From assembly GCF_025736875.1 (NCBI RefSeq), contig NZ_CP107052.1, positions 1,290,001 to 1,354,000 on the forward strand: a stretch of 64,000 nt of DNA, in the 5' to 3' direction. Position numbers and translations under genes: made by a program. Each line of letters begins with the position of its first letter. The stretch's first letter is position 1. Below the pieces are notes generated by a model. It saw nothing but the letters and a program-made list of their open reading frames with translations. It was not told the origin of the DNA and did not search any database. Of this stretch, positions 1-9,379 are shown in pieces. The stretch comes from Candidatus Kirkpatrickella diaphorinae. GTDB taxonomy: Bacteria > Pseudomonadota > Alphaproteobacteria > Acetobacterales > Acetobacteraceae.

Positions 1-2649
1 GTCATAAAGCGCCTTCAGATCCCGGACAGGGCCGACACAGCGCACATAGGGTAATTCCCGCCATGCTTTGATATCGAGATCCGGGTCCATATATCCTGCA
101 ATTGTCAGGAGGGGCGGGTCATCAATCATGGCATGAAGATGGGGAAACACCTCTTCAATAAGCCATTTCAGACTGTCGAAATTCGGTGTGTCTTCCGCGT
201 AAAGCGCTCCGACAAAGAGAAAATGATGTCGCTCCTGGAAGGGACGTTGAGTCGGGTCCGGTTCCAGCGCATGTCCCAGGATTGACACATGCTCATACCC
301 CGCGTCCCGCACCATTTTGGCCTCATCGGCCGAGACCGCGACAATCTGCTGGCAGAAATGGGAGCTCGCCAATTCATCGCCGATCAATTCCGCCATGGAT
401 CCCTTGATTTTAGGGGCACCGAGAATGCGTGCTTTCTCAAAACGGCGCGGCGTGTCGATCACCTCCGTATCGAGAATGACGCGCTTCATCGGAAGGTAAC
501 GACCATGCTCCGTCACGATCGGCAGCAGACGTGAGAGATTATGTGTCCTGCAGATCCAGAGAATATCGTAATAACCGGCACGCTCTTCAATGAAGGAGGT
601 AAAGCGGTCGAGATGCCAATCCGTCAATAACTCCACATCATCGGGAAAATCATGGACGAGATCCGCCGGGTCATTCGCCTTGTCCATCATGGGGAATACG
701 CTGACCTGATACCCCAGGGCACTCATCGCCCGGACGACTTCATTGGAGCGCACATAGCCGGAACCCAGCCGCCGCACGGGCAGGCGGTCCTCAATGACGA
801 GGACGGTCTCCCGCCCCCTTTTCTGCTCACGCCCCAAGACCGCATTGCGGACATGTGGCGGCGGTTTGGCGAGTAAAAGCTGCCGGTGACGATTGAAGAA
901 AACGCGATGGTTGATCTGGATCCAGTCATGGGAGTCGGTCAGGCCGAAGCTTCCACTCTCCATATGTTCAACCGCGACGGACGGATCATAGACGATCCTT
1001 TTACCGGATTTGAGCATACGAAGGCAGAAATCCGTGTCCTCAAAGTAGGCTGGCGCGAATTTCGGATCAAAACCGCCTAGCTGTCGTGCATCTTCAGTAC
1101 GCACCATCAAAAATGCGGCGGAACAATAATCAACATCGCGAACAAAATTGGCCTCGCCAATGTTCGGATCATCCTGACGGCGATAACCGTAACTCGCCCC
1201 ATCGCGCCAGATGATCGACCCGGCCTCCTGAAGGCGCATATGTGACCGGATGATCTTCGCGCCGACAGCACCAATATCCTCGGAGGATTGCAGGCGATGA
1301 AGCGCATTGGCGACAGCGTTGGGGAAAAGCTTGATATCGTTGTTGAGATACAGGCAGAACGCGGACCGGACACGCGGCAGAGCCTCATTGGCCCCGAGGA
1401 GGAAACCGATATTATAGGGGAACCGCATGACGTGCAGACCGTCAACATGGTTCTCAATCTGCCCGGACAGATCGCTTGACCCGGAATCGACGATAATGAC
1501 CTCAATCGGGCCGTCATAATTTGCGCGTAACGATGCCAAAGCCTGCATCGTCAACGCAAATTGATTGCGCATGACAAGAATGACCGAGATATCAGGCTCA
1601 CCATGGCAGGTGAAATCAAGGCGCCCTCTTAAGGCAATATCAGCGCATTGCTCGGCCTCCTCAAGGAAAAGCATGCGCGTCTCACGCTCATCAAGCTCAA
1701 CTGCACCATGCGTCTCCCCCACCGGGGCGAATTGCGCGCGCATCCATTGCCGGAACGGGTGATCCGCCTCCCGATCCGCCATCGGGCCGAGTTGCCGGAA
1801 GCGCACTATCCAGGGGCCGAGATCAGTTTCCGTATCGGGTCGACGCCCCTCATAGGCGCCATGACGCAGAAAATGCTCATAAGCGTTGCGGAATATACCG
1901 CCACGGAGAGCAGGCACGACATCCGGGTAAGCCTCCCGATAGGCTGATTCACTGAATTGCGGCAGGGGATCAAAACGCTCGGGCGTATCATTTGTCAGAT
2001 AATGATGAAGCGCTGATTGAAAAAGCTTTTCTGCAATCGCCTGTGCCACTTCCGGATATTTGGCCAGATACCAGTCCGGATCGAAAAACCAGGATAAACG
2101 TGGCTCACCCACCGTGCCGATCGACGGGTTGAGCGCATTGAGATAAGGATGCCGCCCGGCTTGATCAGGTGAGGATTGCGACTGGAACCAGGCACGCGTG
2201 ACGAACGGATCAAAAAACGGACTGCCCGTCAGCGTAAGCGACACTGTGTTGCTCAGAAAATGCGCATACCCATTCGGATATCCATGTGCCTCCAGCCAGG
2301 CATCGTCATATCCCGTATAGCTCCAGCGATATTGCTCTTCCGAGAAAAGCCAGTGAGGAGAGCGGATGCGGAACCCTTCCTGACAATAATGCTCAAACCC
2401 ACTGGAGAACACGCCCTCCTTGATGGCCTCGCGCACCTCGGGATATTTTGCGCGATACCAGCCCTCATCGAAATAAGGGTTGGGGGAGAGGCCGGCGGCG
2501 GCGCCGACAGCCTCATGATAATGACTCAGGTCCGTAAAGCCTTGCGCAAGAATCTCCCCACGCAGGTCAGGTTTTTGCTCAAAATACCACGCTTCATCAA
2601 TCTCCGCCCAAAGGGGGAGGCGATCTCCGAAAGCGGCGTAATAGCTCAC
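1..2649 (-). CDS. Multidomain glycosyltransferase (GT2 plus GT4-like), 3' end beyond window
   Basis: All 883 codons read open in one frame and continue past position 1, so the C-terminus is missing. Residues about 15-270 hold about five copies of a degenerate unit of roughly 35-40 residues built on an aromatic-rich start, a (K)YPEV or YPDV core and a following HY/HF (for example WYRAKYPEV near 64 and YREAYPDV near 236). About 353-560 is a family 2 glycosyltransferase: start DISVILVMRN, nucleotide-site VDSGSSD, acidic YLNNDI near 434-439, and late ED near 537. From about 616 a second, GT4/GT1-like domain begins. The GTG start at 2649 overlaps the stop of the upstream glycosyltransferase as GTGA, so the two are translationally coupled. 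Probable role: assembling a surface polysaccharide or glycosylating a surface molecule; acceptor and sugar cannot be told from sequence. Confidence 0.85.
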   Translation of the reverse strand, partial: MSYYAAFGDRLPLWAEIDEAWYFEQKPDLRGEILAQGFTDLSHYHEAVGAAAGLSPNPYFDEGWYRAKYPEVREAIKEGVFSSGFEHYCQEGFRIRSPHWLFSEEQYRWSYTGYDDAWLEAHGYPNGYAHFLSNTVSLTLTGSPFFDPFVTRAWFQSQSSPDQAGRHPYLNALNPSIGTVGEPRLSWFFDPDWYLAKYPEVAQAIAEKLFQSALHHYLTNDTPERFDPLPQFSESAYREAYPDVVPALRGGIFRNAYEHFLRHGAYEGRRPDTETDLGPWIVRFRQLGPMADREADHPFRQWMRAQFAPVGETHGAVELDERETRMLFLEEAEQCADIALRGRLDFTCHGEPDISVILVMRNQFALTMQALASLRANYDGPIEVIIVDSGSSDLSGQIENHVDGLHVMRFPYNIGFLLGANEALPRVRSAFCLYLNNDIKLFPNAVANALHRLQSSEDIGAVGAKIIRSHMRLQEAGSIIWRDGASYGYRRQDDPNIGEANFVRDVDYCSAAFLMVRTEDARQLGGFDPKFAPAYFEDTDFCLRMLKSGKRIVYDPSVAVEHMESGSFGLTDSHDWIQINHRVFFNRHRQLLLAKPPPHVRNAVLGREQKRGRETVLVIEDRLPVRRLGSGYVRSNEVVRAMSALGYQVSVFPMMDKANDPADLVHDFPDDVELLTDWHLDRFTSFIEERAGYYDILWICRTHNLSRLLPIVTEHGRYLPMKRVILDTEVIDTPRRFEKARILGAPKIKGSMAELIGDELASSHFCQQIVAVSADEAKMVRDAGYEHVSILGHALEPDPTQRPFQERHHFLFVGALYAEDTPNFDSLKWLIEEVFPHLHAMIDDPPLLTIAGYMDPDLDIKAWRELPYVRCVGPVRDLKALYD

Positions 2650-5600
2650 CAAGTCCGGCCATCCTGTTTCTCGACCCGCTGACGGATCGCGCCCTCAAAT
2701 CGCGCATCATCCTCAGGCGTCAGGCTTCTATATCGCGACTGCACCAACTTGTTTTCCTTCAGCTCAAGCTCAATTCCGATCGCTTTAAAGCCGTATGATG
2801 TGCCGATCGTATTGACGAGGCAAACGTCATAGAGCCCTGTGAGATCGGAGTGATAGCCCGCTTCAAGGTCAATATGCCCCTGGAATCCAACGCTGAGAGG
2901 CGCTTCATTGAACACACTCTGCACATCGAGGCGCGGCGCGCGCTGCAACCCGAAGAAAATCACCTGCGCGCCATCACGTGATATCAAAGCGAGGAACATA
3001 TCTCCCGCGCGATCAAAGCGACGCATGAAGCCCCACCCACGCGTGAAAAACTGAGCACTCGGCAGATTATCCGACCCGTCGCCCTCCTGCCCGAGCAAGT
3101 CCGCAAACGTGTCGATAAAGAAGAGGAATTCGGCCGACTCAAAATACCATTTGCGCTGCATCAGACGATCCAGCTTGATACCGCGCAGAACACCGTCCCG
3201 CCCGGCCACGCGGTCAAAGCTGTTGAGCACGACCTCATTTTCAGGGATTTGATTGCGCAGCCCGATCACTCTCGCGCCCTCAACTTCGATAATGATGGGC
3301 GTCAGGAGGAAAGATGCCGCGCCATTAACGATATTGACAAGGCCGATCCGGAACGACCCCTCACACCATTTGCCACGCAAGGCGGCCTTGCCCGAGAAAC
3401 CGGAACGCAGAGGCGCATTTGGCAGGAAGGCCGTCACATCCCCACGTGCTTCGCGTGAGCAGGAAACGAAAATGACCGTGTCATCATCCTGACTGATCAA
3501 TGCCGTGTAAATTGCACCGGATGAGTTGCAATCCGGCAGGACATACCACCCGCGAATATGGAATTCATCCGCAGGCTGGAAGGTTTCCAGCCCTGAACGC
3601 GACAGCACGCGGTGGCAGACATCGTCAATGTAATATTCCGCACCCTGGATTCCGACCCAATCCGTTACAGGTTCGGGCAGTTCAATCATCAGGTCATGCT
3701 GGGTCGGCGGGTCAAAAATATGGCGTGGAGGCGCCTGGTGACGCCATGATTTATGCGGCAGGATATGTAACTGACCCGCATCGACCTGCAGCTCCGCCGT
3801 GCCGAGGGCACGGTGGGGCGCGATGTCATGATAAAGTGTGCGCATCTTATCGGCGTAGTCGGAAGCCGTCACCCATAATGCCGGGGTGATGTTCTGCATG
3901 ATCTCCTTCCGCATAAATTCGGAGGAGCGAAGCAGTTCGAGGCGCTCAAGCACAACGTCGGGACGACCGATCGGCACCTTAAAGCCATTAACGCCGTCCT
4001 CGACACGGTCACCCAGCGCGCCGACATCTGTCACGACGGGGATGAGTCCGCTCTGCCATGCTTCGGACAATGAGATGCAGTAGGTCTCCGGCCATATGGA
4101 GAGGTTGAGCGCGACATCAGCAACGGTGAGCGCACTGATATCACCCGCATTATAGCGTCCGTAGAATTTAACGTTGTCACGATTCAGACCATGAACAACG
4201 GCTTCATAATCGGGGTGGATATACCCGAAAATATGAAACTCGAAATGCTCCGGATGCGCGATTTCCAGCAGGTTGATGATGGCGTCCGCGCCTTTAGTGC
4301 GCAGGAAATTACCGATAATCGCCACGCCAAGAGGTCTCCCCTCAAGCGGCGCGTAGGATTTCGGCGTGACGGGGAACGTTGTTTCCGGGGACGGCACGCC
4401 GTAAACGCAGCTGCGCTTATCATCCAGAACAGGATAAATCTCATGGGTGAGATTGCGGGAATAAACAGTACCGAAAAGTATCGCGTCCACACTGCGCAAC
4501 ATCATGCCGATAAAGGCGCGCCGCGTCTGGTCACCACCATAAGCGACATTATCCGTGATTTTATGGATAATGTCAGAGGCCAAGACAGATCGAACCTGAC
4601 CCTCATCGAAACGGAGATCCTGATTCAGAAGATTATAGCGGGAGGAAATCAGCCAGAAATCATGCGCTGAGAAGACGACGCCCGCCCCGCAGGCTTTCGC
4701 GATGATGGGCAGAGAGAGCGCATGATGGCCCAGATGCTGGATATGCACGATATCGATATTGTGACGCCCGATCACCTGAGAAAAAGCACGTTCCTCCGCG
4801 GCATCGCACAGGGCGTCGGTCCAGCCGATTTCCTCGACATCGTGCTGCTCAAGTTCCCGGCCATTGGCCGTTGTGAGACGACACACAGTACCGCGCCGCA
4901 ACCAGTAGAAAAATTCGATCTCACGACCGAGAGAGGCGCATAAGGTCTGTTGATAAACCTCGACCCCGCCCCAATCCTTCTCGAAAATCGTGGAGTGGGT
5001 GCACATCAACACCCGCATCTTGCCACGACGCGGGCTGATTTCCGTCGGCGCCACATGACGTTTGAAATTCGCACCCGTGATGTCAGCGATTTTCTTCAGT
5101 CGATGCTCATAAAGATGGGCGGAGAGGACGCTCTCCTGCGCTGCCCGCGCAGCACGCTGGCGGCGTGTCTCATTTTCAAGCAGGTCATGAACGGCGTTCA
5201 CCATGCCATGCGCATCCCGCACGACGGATACACCCTCAACATCCGAGAAATACTGCATGTCCATGGCATCCGGCGCCTCGATCACCTGCGCGGTGCCAGC
5301 GAGACCCAGCTCATAGAAACGCGGTCCTGGCGCTGTGGCCTGGCTGACATCACCATGGCTGGCATAATCACGGAACATTGTCAGAGTCACCGCACTCGCA
5401 TTGGCGAAATCGATGAAAGATTCATGACTTACCGGGCGCTGAATGGCCAGCGCCGCAAGGTCGGCAGGCAATGGCGGCAAATATGGGTTGCCCGGGCAGA
5501 TCAGCTTCATGCGCGCTTCCGGAAAAGCCGCCACGATCATTTGCAACGTCTTGACCCGGTTGGGCCACATCGTCCCCGCAAAACAAATGTCATAATCAAG

Positions 5601-6011
5601 GGCTTTGGCCGATTTGATGGGGCGCTCATGAATTGAGGCACTCGCGGCCAGTGGAAGATAATGCCCCTTCTCTCGATAACTTGCGGCGCAGGACGGATCA
5701 TTTGTGAAGACATAGTCAAAAATCGCTGCATTATTGACATTGAAGTCAAGCATGAACGGATCTTCAAATGTCCAGAGAATAAGCGTCTTGAATGCGGCGC
5801 GGACGCGACGGATCAACGGCAGGTTAAGCCTTTGCGCGTCGAGGCAGATCAGCGTGTCGTGCTCACCCGAAGCTGCAATTTCGGCGAGCGACATATTATC
5901 CGCCACAACCACATTGCCATGCCCAAAAACCGCCTGCGCGGCGCGCTCGACGCAAAGCGTCAAGTAGGAATTGGGATTATGCGTAAAATTCGTGTTGTAG
6001 ATTACCGTCAT
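2646..6011 (-). CDS. Giant glycosyltransferase: CgeB-like + GT4 + two repeated C-terminal modules (1121 aa)
   Basis: Residues about 1-325 resemble the CgeB/spore-maturation glycosyltransferase family (DICFAGTMWPNR, then GPRFYELGLAG with the E typical of GT-B sugar-nucleotide sites). Residues about 332-730 form a complete second GT-B enzyme of family 4 type: RVLMCTHS, GGVEVYQQTL, FSAHDFW, and a C-terminal SLSEAWQSGLIPVV nucleotide-binding motif. Residues about 785-915 and 955-1085 are two copies of one module sharing RGW, (Y/F)xALIS, VIF, RxDV/RGDV, APLxxGFxG and a late (R/V)xLVN. ATG at 6011 is preceded by GTGAGGC. The 3' end overlaps the next glycosyltransferase by GTGA. Likely cytosolic and likely acting on surface polysaccharide or protein glycan. 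Enzyme class is confident; substrate is unknown. Confidence 0.88.
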   Translation of the reverse strand: MTVIYNTNFTHNPNSYLTLCVERAAQAVFGHGNVVVADNMSLAEIAASGEHDTLICLDAQRLNLPLIRRVRAAFKTLILWTFEDPFMLDFNVNNAAIFDYVFTNDPSCAASYREKGHYLPLAASASIHERPIKSAKALDYDICFAGTMWPNRVKTLQMIVAAFPEARMKLICPGNPYLPPLPADLAALAIQRPVSHESFIDFANASAVTLTMFRDYASHGDVSQATAPGPRFYELGLAGTAQVIEAPDAMDMQYFSDVEGVSVVRDAHGMVNAVHDLLENETRRQRAARAAQESVLSAHLYEHRLKKIADITGANFKRHVAPTEISPRRGKMRVLMCTHSTIFEKDWGGVEVYQQTLCASLGREIEFFYWLRRGTVCRLTTANGRELEQHDVEEIGWTDALCDAAEERAFSQVIGRHNIDIVHIQHLGHHALSLPIIAKACGAGVVFSAHDFWLISSRYNLLNQDLRFDEGQVRSVLASDIIHKITDNVAYGGDQTRRAFIGMMLRSVDAILFGTVYSRNLTHEIYPVLDDKRSCVYGVPSPETTFPVTPKSYAPLEGRPLGVAIIGNFLRTKGADAIINLLEIAHPEHFEFHIFGYIHPDYEAVVHGLNRDNVKFYGRYNAGDISALTVADVALNLSIWPETYCISLSEAWQSGLIPVVTDVGALGDRVEDGVNGFKVPIGRPDVVLERLELLRSSEFMRKEIMQNITPALWVTASDYADKMRTLYHDIAPHRALGTAELQVDAGQLHILPHKSWRHQAPPRHIFDPPTQHDLMIELPEPVTDWVGIQGAEYYIDDVCHRVLSRSGLETFQPADEFHIRGWYVLPDCNSSGAIYTALISQDDDTVIFVSCSREARGDVTAFLPNAPLRSGFSGKAALRGKWCEGSFRIGLVNIVNGAASFLLTPIIIEVEGARVIGLRNQIPENEVVLNSFDRVAGRDGVLRGIKLDRLMQRKWYFESAEFLFFIDTFADLLGQEGDGSDNLPSAQFFTRGWGFMRRFDRAGDMFLALISRDGAQVIFFGLQRAPRLDVQSVFNEAPLSVGFQGHIDLEAGYHSDLTGLYDVCLVNTIGTSYGFKAIGIELELKENKLVQSRYRSLTPEDDARFEGAIRQRVEKQDGRTW

Positions 6012-6772
6012 TCATGCCTCACAACCGCATACTGCAATATCCGAACTTCCTGGCGAAGTCGCGCGAGCCGCTCGACGCAGTGAAACTCGTCCATCAATTT
6101 TCAAAAAGAGTTTATTAACCACATCGGGGAAAAATCCAACTCTAAAAATACGTTTTTTAAGTCGGTCTCCGACCGTTCTTCTCCCCTTATTGGGCGTTCG
6201 CCCGGCGTCGCAGGATATTGAACATCTTGCAGCCCAGCGTGCGCGCCATTTTTCTTTCATAGAAGTAAAACGGCATGTGCCGGATGTGAAAAAAAAATTC
6301 CTCAACATTAGGCACGGCCATCCAAATTTACTCCAGGAATTGCAAGGCGCGGGCAAGACGTCCAATTTTCGTTATTGGCGCATCTTATGACGATTTCAGC
6401 TATTAAATTTTCTTACGAAGTCATTGTAACGTCTTTTCTTTTCCCAATTATTAAATAAGTTTTTTTCTAATTCATATAAGCCTTAAGGCCGCGTTCGCGA
6501 GATTGTGTTCCAGATCGGAAAAGTGATTCGCGCGTCATCGCATTGCGACACGTGGCGCTCGACGAGATTTTAAGGTCAAGAAAGCATGTCCGGAAGTATT
6601 CACCCGCGCGGGGGGCCTGATGCTTGAGATGCATGGTCATGAGTGCTTGAAGTAAAAAACGTCGAGGCGGTCAATCGAGACAAGTCTCCGCATCATATCC
6701 CGCCAGGGACGTGGCTGACGGAATATGATGCGCCGCGCGCAGAACCGGGGGCCGACCCATCTCGACCGGCAC
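6012..6772. other. Long intergenic region upstream of the glycosyltransferase pair
   Basis: About 760 bases between the rpsA terminator and the glycosyltransferase start. The part at 6380-6480 is clearly AT-rich compared with its surroundings and may hold the promoter for the minus-strand glycosyltransferases. Short open frames exist on both strands (about 6190-6390 plus, 6012-6365 minus), but neither has a good ribosome binding site or a recognisable family. An inverted repeat lies at 6689-6732. No tRNA or known small RNA was recognised. Confidence 0.5.
6689..6732. repeat. Inverted repeat, 10-base arms
   Basis: CGCATCATAT at 6689-6698 is the exact reverse complement of ATATGATGCG at 6723-6732, with 24 bases between. 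It lies just beyond the rpsA terminator. It could be a protein site or a weak hairpin; there is no T-run, so it is not a standard terminator. Confidence 0.6.
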
Positions 6773-6800
6773 AAAAAAAAGGCCACCCCGAAGGATGGCC
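6773..6800 (-). terminator. Rho-independent terminator of rpsA
   Basis: Read on the minus strand: GGCCATCC, tetraloop TTCG, GGGTGGCC, then a run of eight T. The 8-pair stem (one G-U) with a UUCG-type loop and U-tract starts 22 bases after the rpsA stop codon. Confidence 0.93.
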
Positions 6801-6821
6801 TTTCTTTGAGTTTCGAGACGC

Positions 6822-8549
6822 TTAGGACTCTGTGCTCCGGCGACGAATGGCCGCACCGAGAATGTCGCCCAAAGAGGCACCACTATCGGATGAACCATAT
6901 TCGTTGATCGCCTGCTTATCCTCCTCGACCTCACGGCCGCGGATTGTCAGCGCCAGCTTACGTGCTGCCTTATCGACAGAGACAATTTTCGCATCGACTT
7001 TTTCACCGACAGCGAAGCGCTCGGGGCGTTGCTCCGCCTTGTCACGCGCAAGTTCCGCCCGGCGGATGAAGCCGCTGAGAACGTCATCGACCTTGACTTC
7101 GATCCCGTTGCTCTGAATGGCGGTCACAACGCACGTCACGACATCACCCTTGTGCACGCGGGACAATGTGTCCGCAGCCGGGTCATCATGCAGCTGCTTG
7201 ATACCGAGGGAGATACGCTCTTTCTCCGCATCGACATCCAGCACCTTGGCCTGAACGACCTGGCCTTTCTCATATTTCGCCATAGCGACCTCGCCGGCCT
7301 CATCCCAGGAGAGGTCGGACATGTGCACCATGCCGTCAATATCCGCGGACAGCCCGACGAAGAGACCAAACTCCGTAATATTCCGGATTTCACCCTCAAT
7401 GACGGACCCGACCTTGTGCTCCTCAGCGAACTGCTCCCACGGATTACGCTGCACCTGCTTCAGGCCGAGGGAGATACGACGCTTGCCGCTATCCACGTCA
7501 AGGACGACGACATCGACTTCCTGCGATGTGGAGACAAGTTTGCCCGGATGGACGTTTTTCTTGGTCCAGGACATTTCGGAAACGTGGACGAGACCTTCAA
7601 CACCCGCTTCCAGCTCAACAAACGCACCGTAATCGGTGATGTTGGTGACACGGCCCGTATAACGCGCGCCCGGCGGATATTTAATGGCGATATTTTCCCA
7701 CGGGTCCGCTTCAAGCTGCTTCATACCAAGGGAAATGCGCTGCGTATCTGAGTTGAAACGGATAACCTGCACGCGCACGGGCTGGCCGATCTGTAGAGCT
7801 TCCGCGGGATGGTTGATGCGCTTCCAGGCAATGTCCGTGACATGCAGAAGCCCATCGACGCCGCCAAGATCAACGAAAGCGCCGTAATCCGTGATATTCT
7901 TGACGACACCGTCAAGGATCATGCCTTCCTTCAGGCCCTGAATCAGTTCGGAGCGCTGCTCGGCACGGGTTTCTTCCAGCACGGCACGGCGGGAAACAAC
8001 GATGTTACCGCGTGCACGGTCCATTTTCAGGATCTGGAAAGGCTGGGGCTGACCCATCAGGGGCCCGACATCCCGCACGGGGCGGATATCGACCTGGCTG
8101 CCCGGCAGGAAGGCCATCGCACCACCGAGATCCACAGTGAAGCCGCCTTTGACGCGCCCGTAAATTGTGCCATTGACGCGCTGATTATTGGCGAAGGCGC
8201 GCTCGAGCGAGGTCCACGCCTCTTCACGGCGGGCTTTCTCACGGGAGAGAACGATCAGGCCGTCTCGATCCTCGTAACGCTCGACATAGAGCTCAATCAC
8301 GTCGCCAGGCTTGACATCCGCGGCCACACCTGGGGGGGCGAATTCCTTAAGCGCAACGCGCCCTTCACTTTTCAGACCGACATCAACGATGGCGAACTCG
8401 TCATTCAGGCGAATGACCTGCCCCGTAACGACGGACCCTTCGAACCCGCTATCCGAGCCGAGAGTTTCTTCAAGGAGAGCGGCGAAATCCTCATTGCCTT
8501 GGGTCTGGGCTTTGTTTTTGCCCGATTCAAGAGTAGTGGCTGAAGCCAT
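6822..8549 (-). CDS. rpsA: 30S ribosomal protein S1
   Basis: 575 residues with six S1 (OB-fold) repeats at about 37-103, 122-188, 209-276, 294-363, 381-450 and 466-538, as in full-length S1 of Gram-negative bacteria. Repeats 3-5 carry the clear ITDYGAFV or ITEFGLFV signature of RNA-binding S1 domains; repeats 1 and 2 are the divergent ribosome-binding type. S1 binds mRNA at the 30S platform and helps melt and dock structured leaders. The gene follows cmk after 182 bases, the classical cmk-rpsA order, and ends at a strong terminator. The leader has hairpins that could serve autogenous control. Confidence 0.97.
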   Translation of the reverse strand: MASATTLESGKNKAQTQGNEDFAALLEETLGSDSGFEGSVVTGQVIRLNDEFAIVDVGLKSEGRVALKEFAPPGVAADVKPGDVIELYVERYEDRDGLIVLSREKARREEAWTSLERAFANNQRVNGTIYGRVKGGFTVDLGGAMAFLPGSQVDIRPVRDVGPLMGQPQPFQILKMDRARGNIVVSRRAVLEETRAEQRSELIQGLKEGMILDGVVKNITDYGAFVDLGGVDGLLHVTDIAWKRINHPAEALQIGQPVRVQVIRFNSDTQRISLGMKQLEADPWENIAIKYPPGARYTGRVTNITDYGAFVELEAGVEGLVHVSEMSWTKKNVHPGKLVSTSQEVDVVVLDVDSGKRRISLGLKQVQRNPWEQFAEEHKVGSVIEGEIRNITEFGLFVGLSADIDGMVHMSDLSWDEAGEVAMAKYEKGQVVQAKVLDVDAEKERISLGIKQLHDDPAADTLSRVHKGDVVTCVVTAIQSNGIEVKVDDVLSGFIRRAELARDKAEQRPERFAVGEKVDAKIVSVDKAARKLALTIRGREVEEDKQAINEYGSSDSGASLGDILGAAIRRRSTES

Positions 8550-8731
8550 GTGGTATTAATTTCCTGCCCCGGAAGTTTACTGCCAGGACGTTGTTTGCGC
8601 AGATCCTGTGACCCACGACGTGCTTATTTTTTGAAATAAGCCAGGGATGAAAAACCCGCAGACGGGCGCGGCGCATGCCGTGGGGTGTTCTGGGCCTTCT
8701 GACCCTTCCATGTCAACATAAAACGCGAAAT
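8550..8731 (-). promoter_or_regulatory. rpsA promoter and structured 5' leader
   Basis: On the minus strand a consensus -35 TTGACA lies at 8716-8711, with no convincing -10 at normal spacing. Further on, CCCG-TCTG-CGGG followed by TTTTT forms a short terminator-like hairpin near 8655-8670. Then GCTTATTT-CAAA-AAATAAGC forms a perfect 8-pair hairpin at 8641-8622. Start GAAGCC of the coding region follows the purine-rich GGGGCAGGAAATT stretch. The leader could mediate S1 autoregulation, known in Escherichia coli, but this is inference. Confidence 0.5.
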
Positions 8732-9379
8732 TCAGCGGTTTTCTGCCGTCATCTTTGGGTGGCGGGCCACGATATCCAAAGCGCGCGCCAGAACCTGATC
8801 CGGCGTCAGATCATCCGTTTCAATCAGGATCGCATCTTCAGCCCGCTTTAAAGGCGAGACGCTGCGCGCGGAGTCGATATGGTCACGCGCTTCAATTTCC
8901 GCCTTCAATTGGCTTATCTCGGCCGCGCTCGGGTCATGGCCATGATATTGCTGATAGCGGCGCACGGCGCGCGCATGTGCTGAAGCGGTGACGAATAATT
9001 TTATATCCGCATCGGGAAAAACAGCCGTGCCAATATCCCGCCCATCCATGACAGCCCCATGTGCGGCGGCAAAATCCCTCTGGCGTTGCAGCAACGCGGC
9101 GCGCACGGCAGGTTGCGCCGCCACGAGGCTCGCTGCGCGATCCACCTCTGGCAGGCGCAGATCATCGCGTTTGAGGTCAGATGGCTGGAGGCGGGCCGCG
9201 ACATCGCTGGCATCGTCACCTTCGCAATCCCGCCCTTCCAGCAGCATGAGGCGCCCGACCGCCCGGTAGAGAAGACCGGTATCGAGATGCGGCAGGCCAA
9301 GATGCTGCGCCAGCGCGACGGCCAAAGTGCCCTTCCCTGCGGCAGCGGGCCCGTCAATGGCGATGATGAGGGCTTTCAA
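8732..9379 (-). CDS. cmk: Cytidylate kinase
   Basis: 215 residues, normal length. Phosphorylates CMP and dCMP with ATP to the diphosphates, in nucleotide salvage. P-loop GPAAAGKGT at about residues 10-18, the (D)TGLLYRAV substrate motif at about 33-41, GRDIGTAVFPDA at about 119-130 and the late ARAVRR segment are all present. The start is TTG at 9379; its TTGA overlaps the aroA stop, so translation is probably coupled, with GAGAGG about 10 bases upstream. The P-loop follows so closely that no shorter start is possible. Confidence 0.95.
   Translation of the reverse strand: MKALIIAIDGPAAAGKGTLAVALAQHLGLPHLDTGLLYRAVGRLMLLEGRDCEGDDASDVAARLQPSDLKRDDLRLPEVDRAASLVAAQPAVRAALLQRQRDFAAAHGAVMDGRDIGTAVFPDADIKLFVTASAHARAVRRYQQYHGHDPSAAEISQLKAEIEARDHIDSARSVSPLKRAEDAILIETDDLTPDQVLARALDIVARHPKMTAENR

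Noticed and set aside
6012-6365. 117-codon frame on the minus strand upstream of the giant glycosyltransferase
   Set aside because: Composition rich in Arg, Ser and Cys, no domain, no ribosome site; looks like chance reading in non-coding DNA.
6190-6390. 66-codon frame on the plus strand
   Set aside because: TTG start without ribosome site and no recognisable similarity; possibly a relic, but not supportable.
7029-7751. 240-codon frame antisense to rpsA
   Set aside because: Mirrors the codon pattern of rpsA on the other strand; rpsA is certain.
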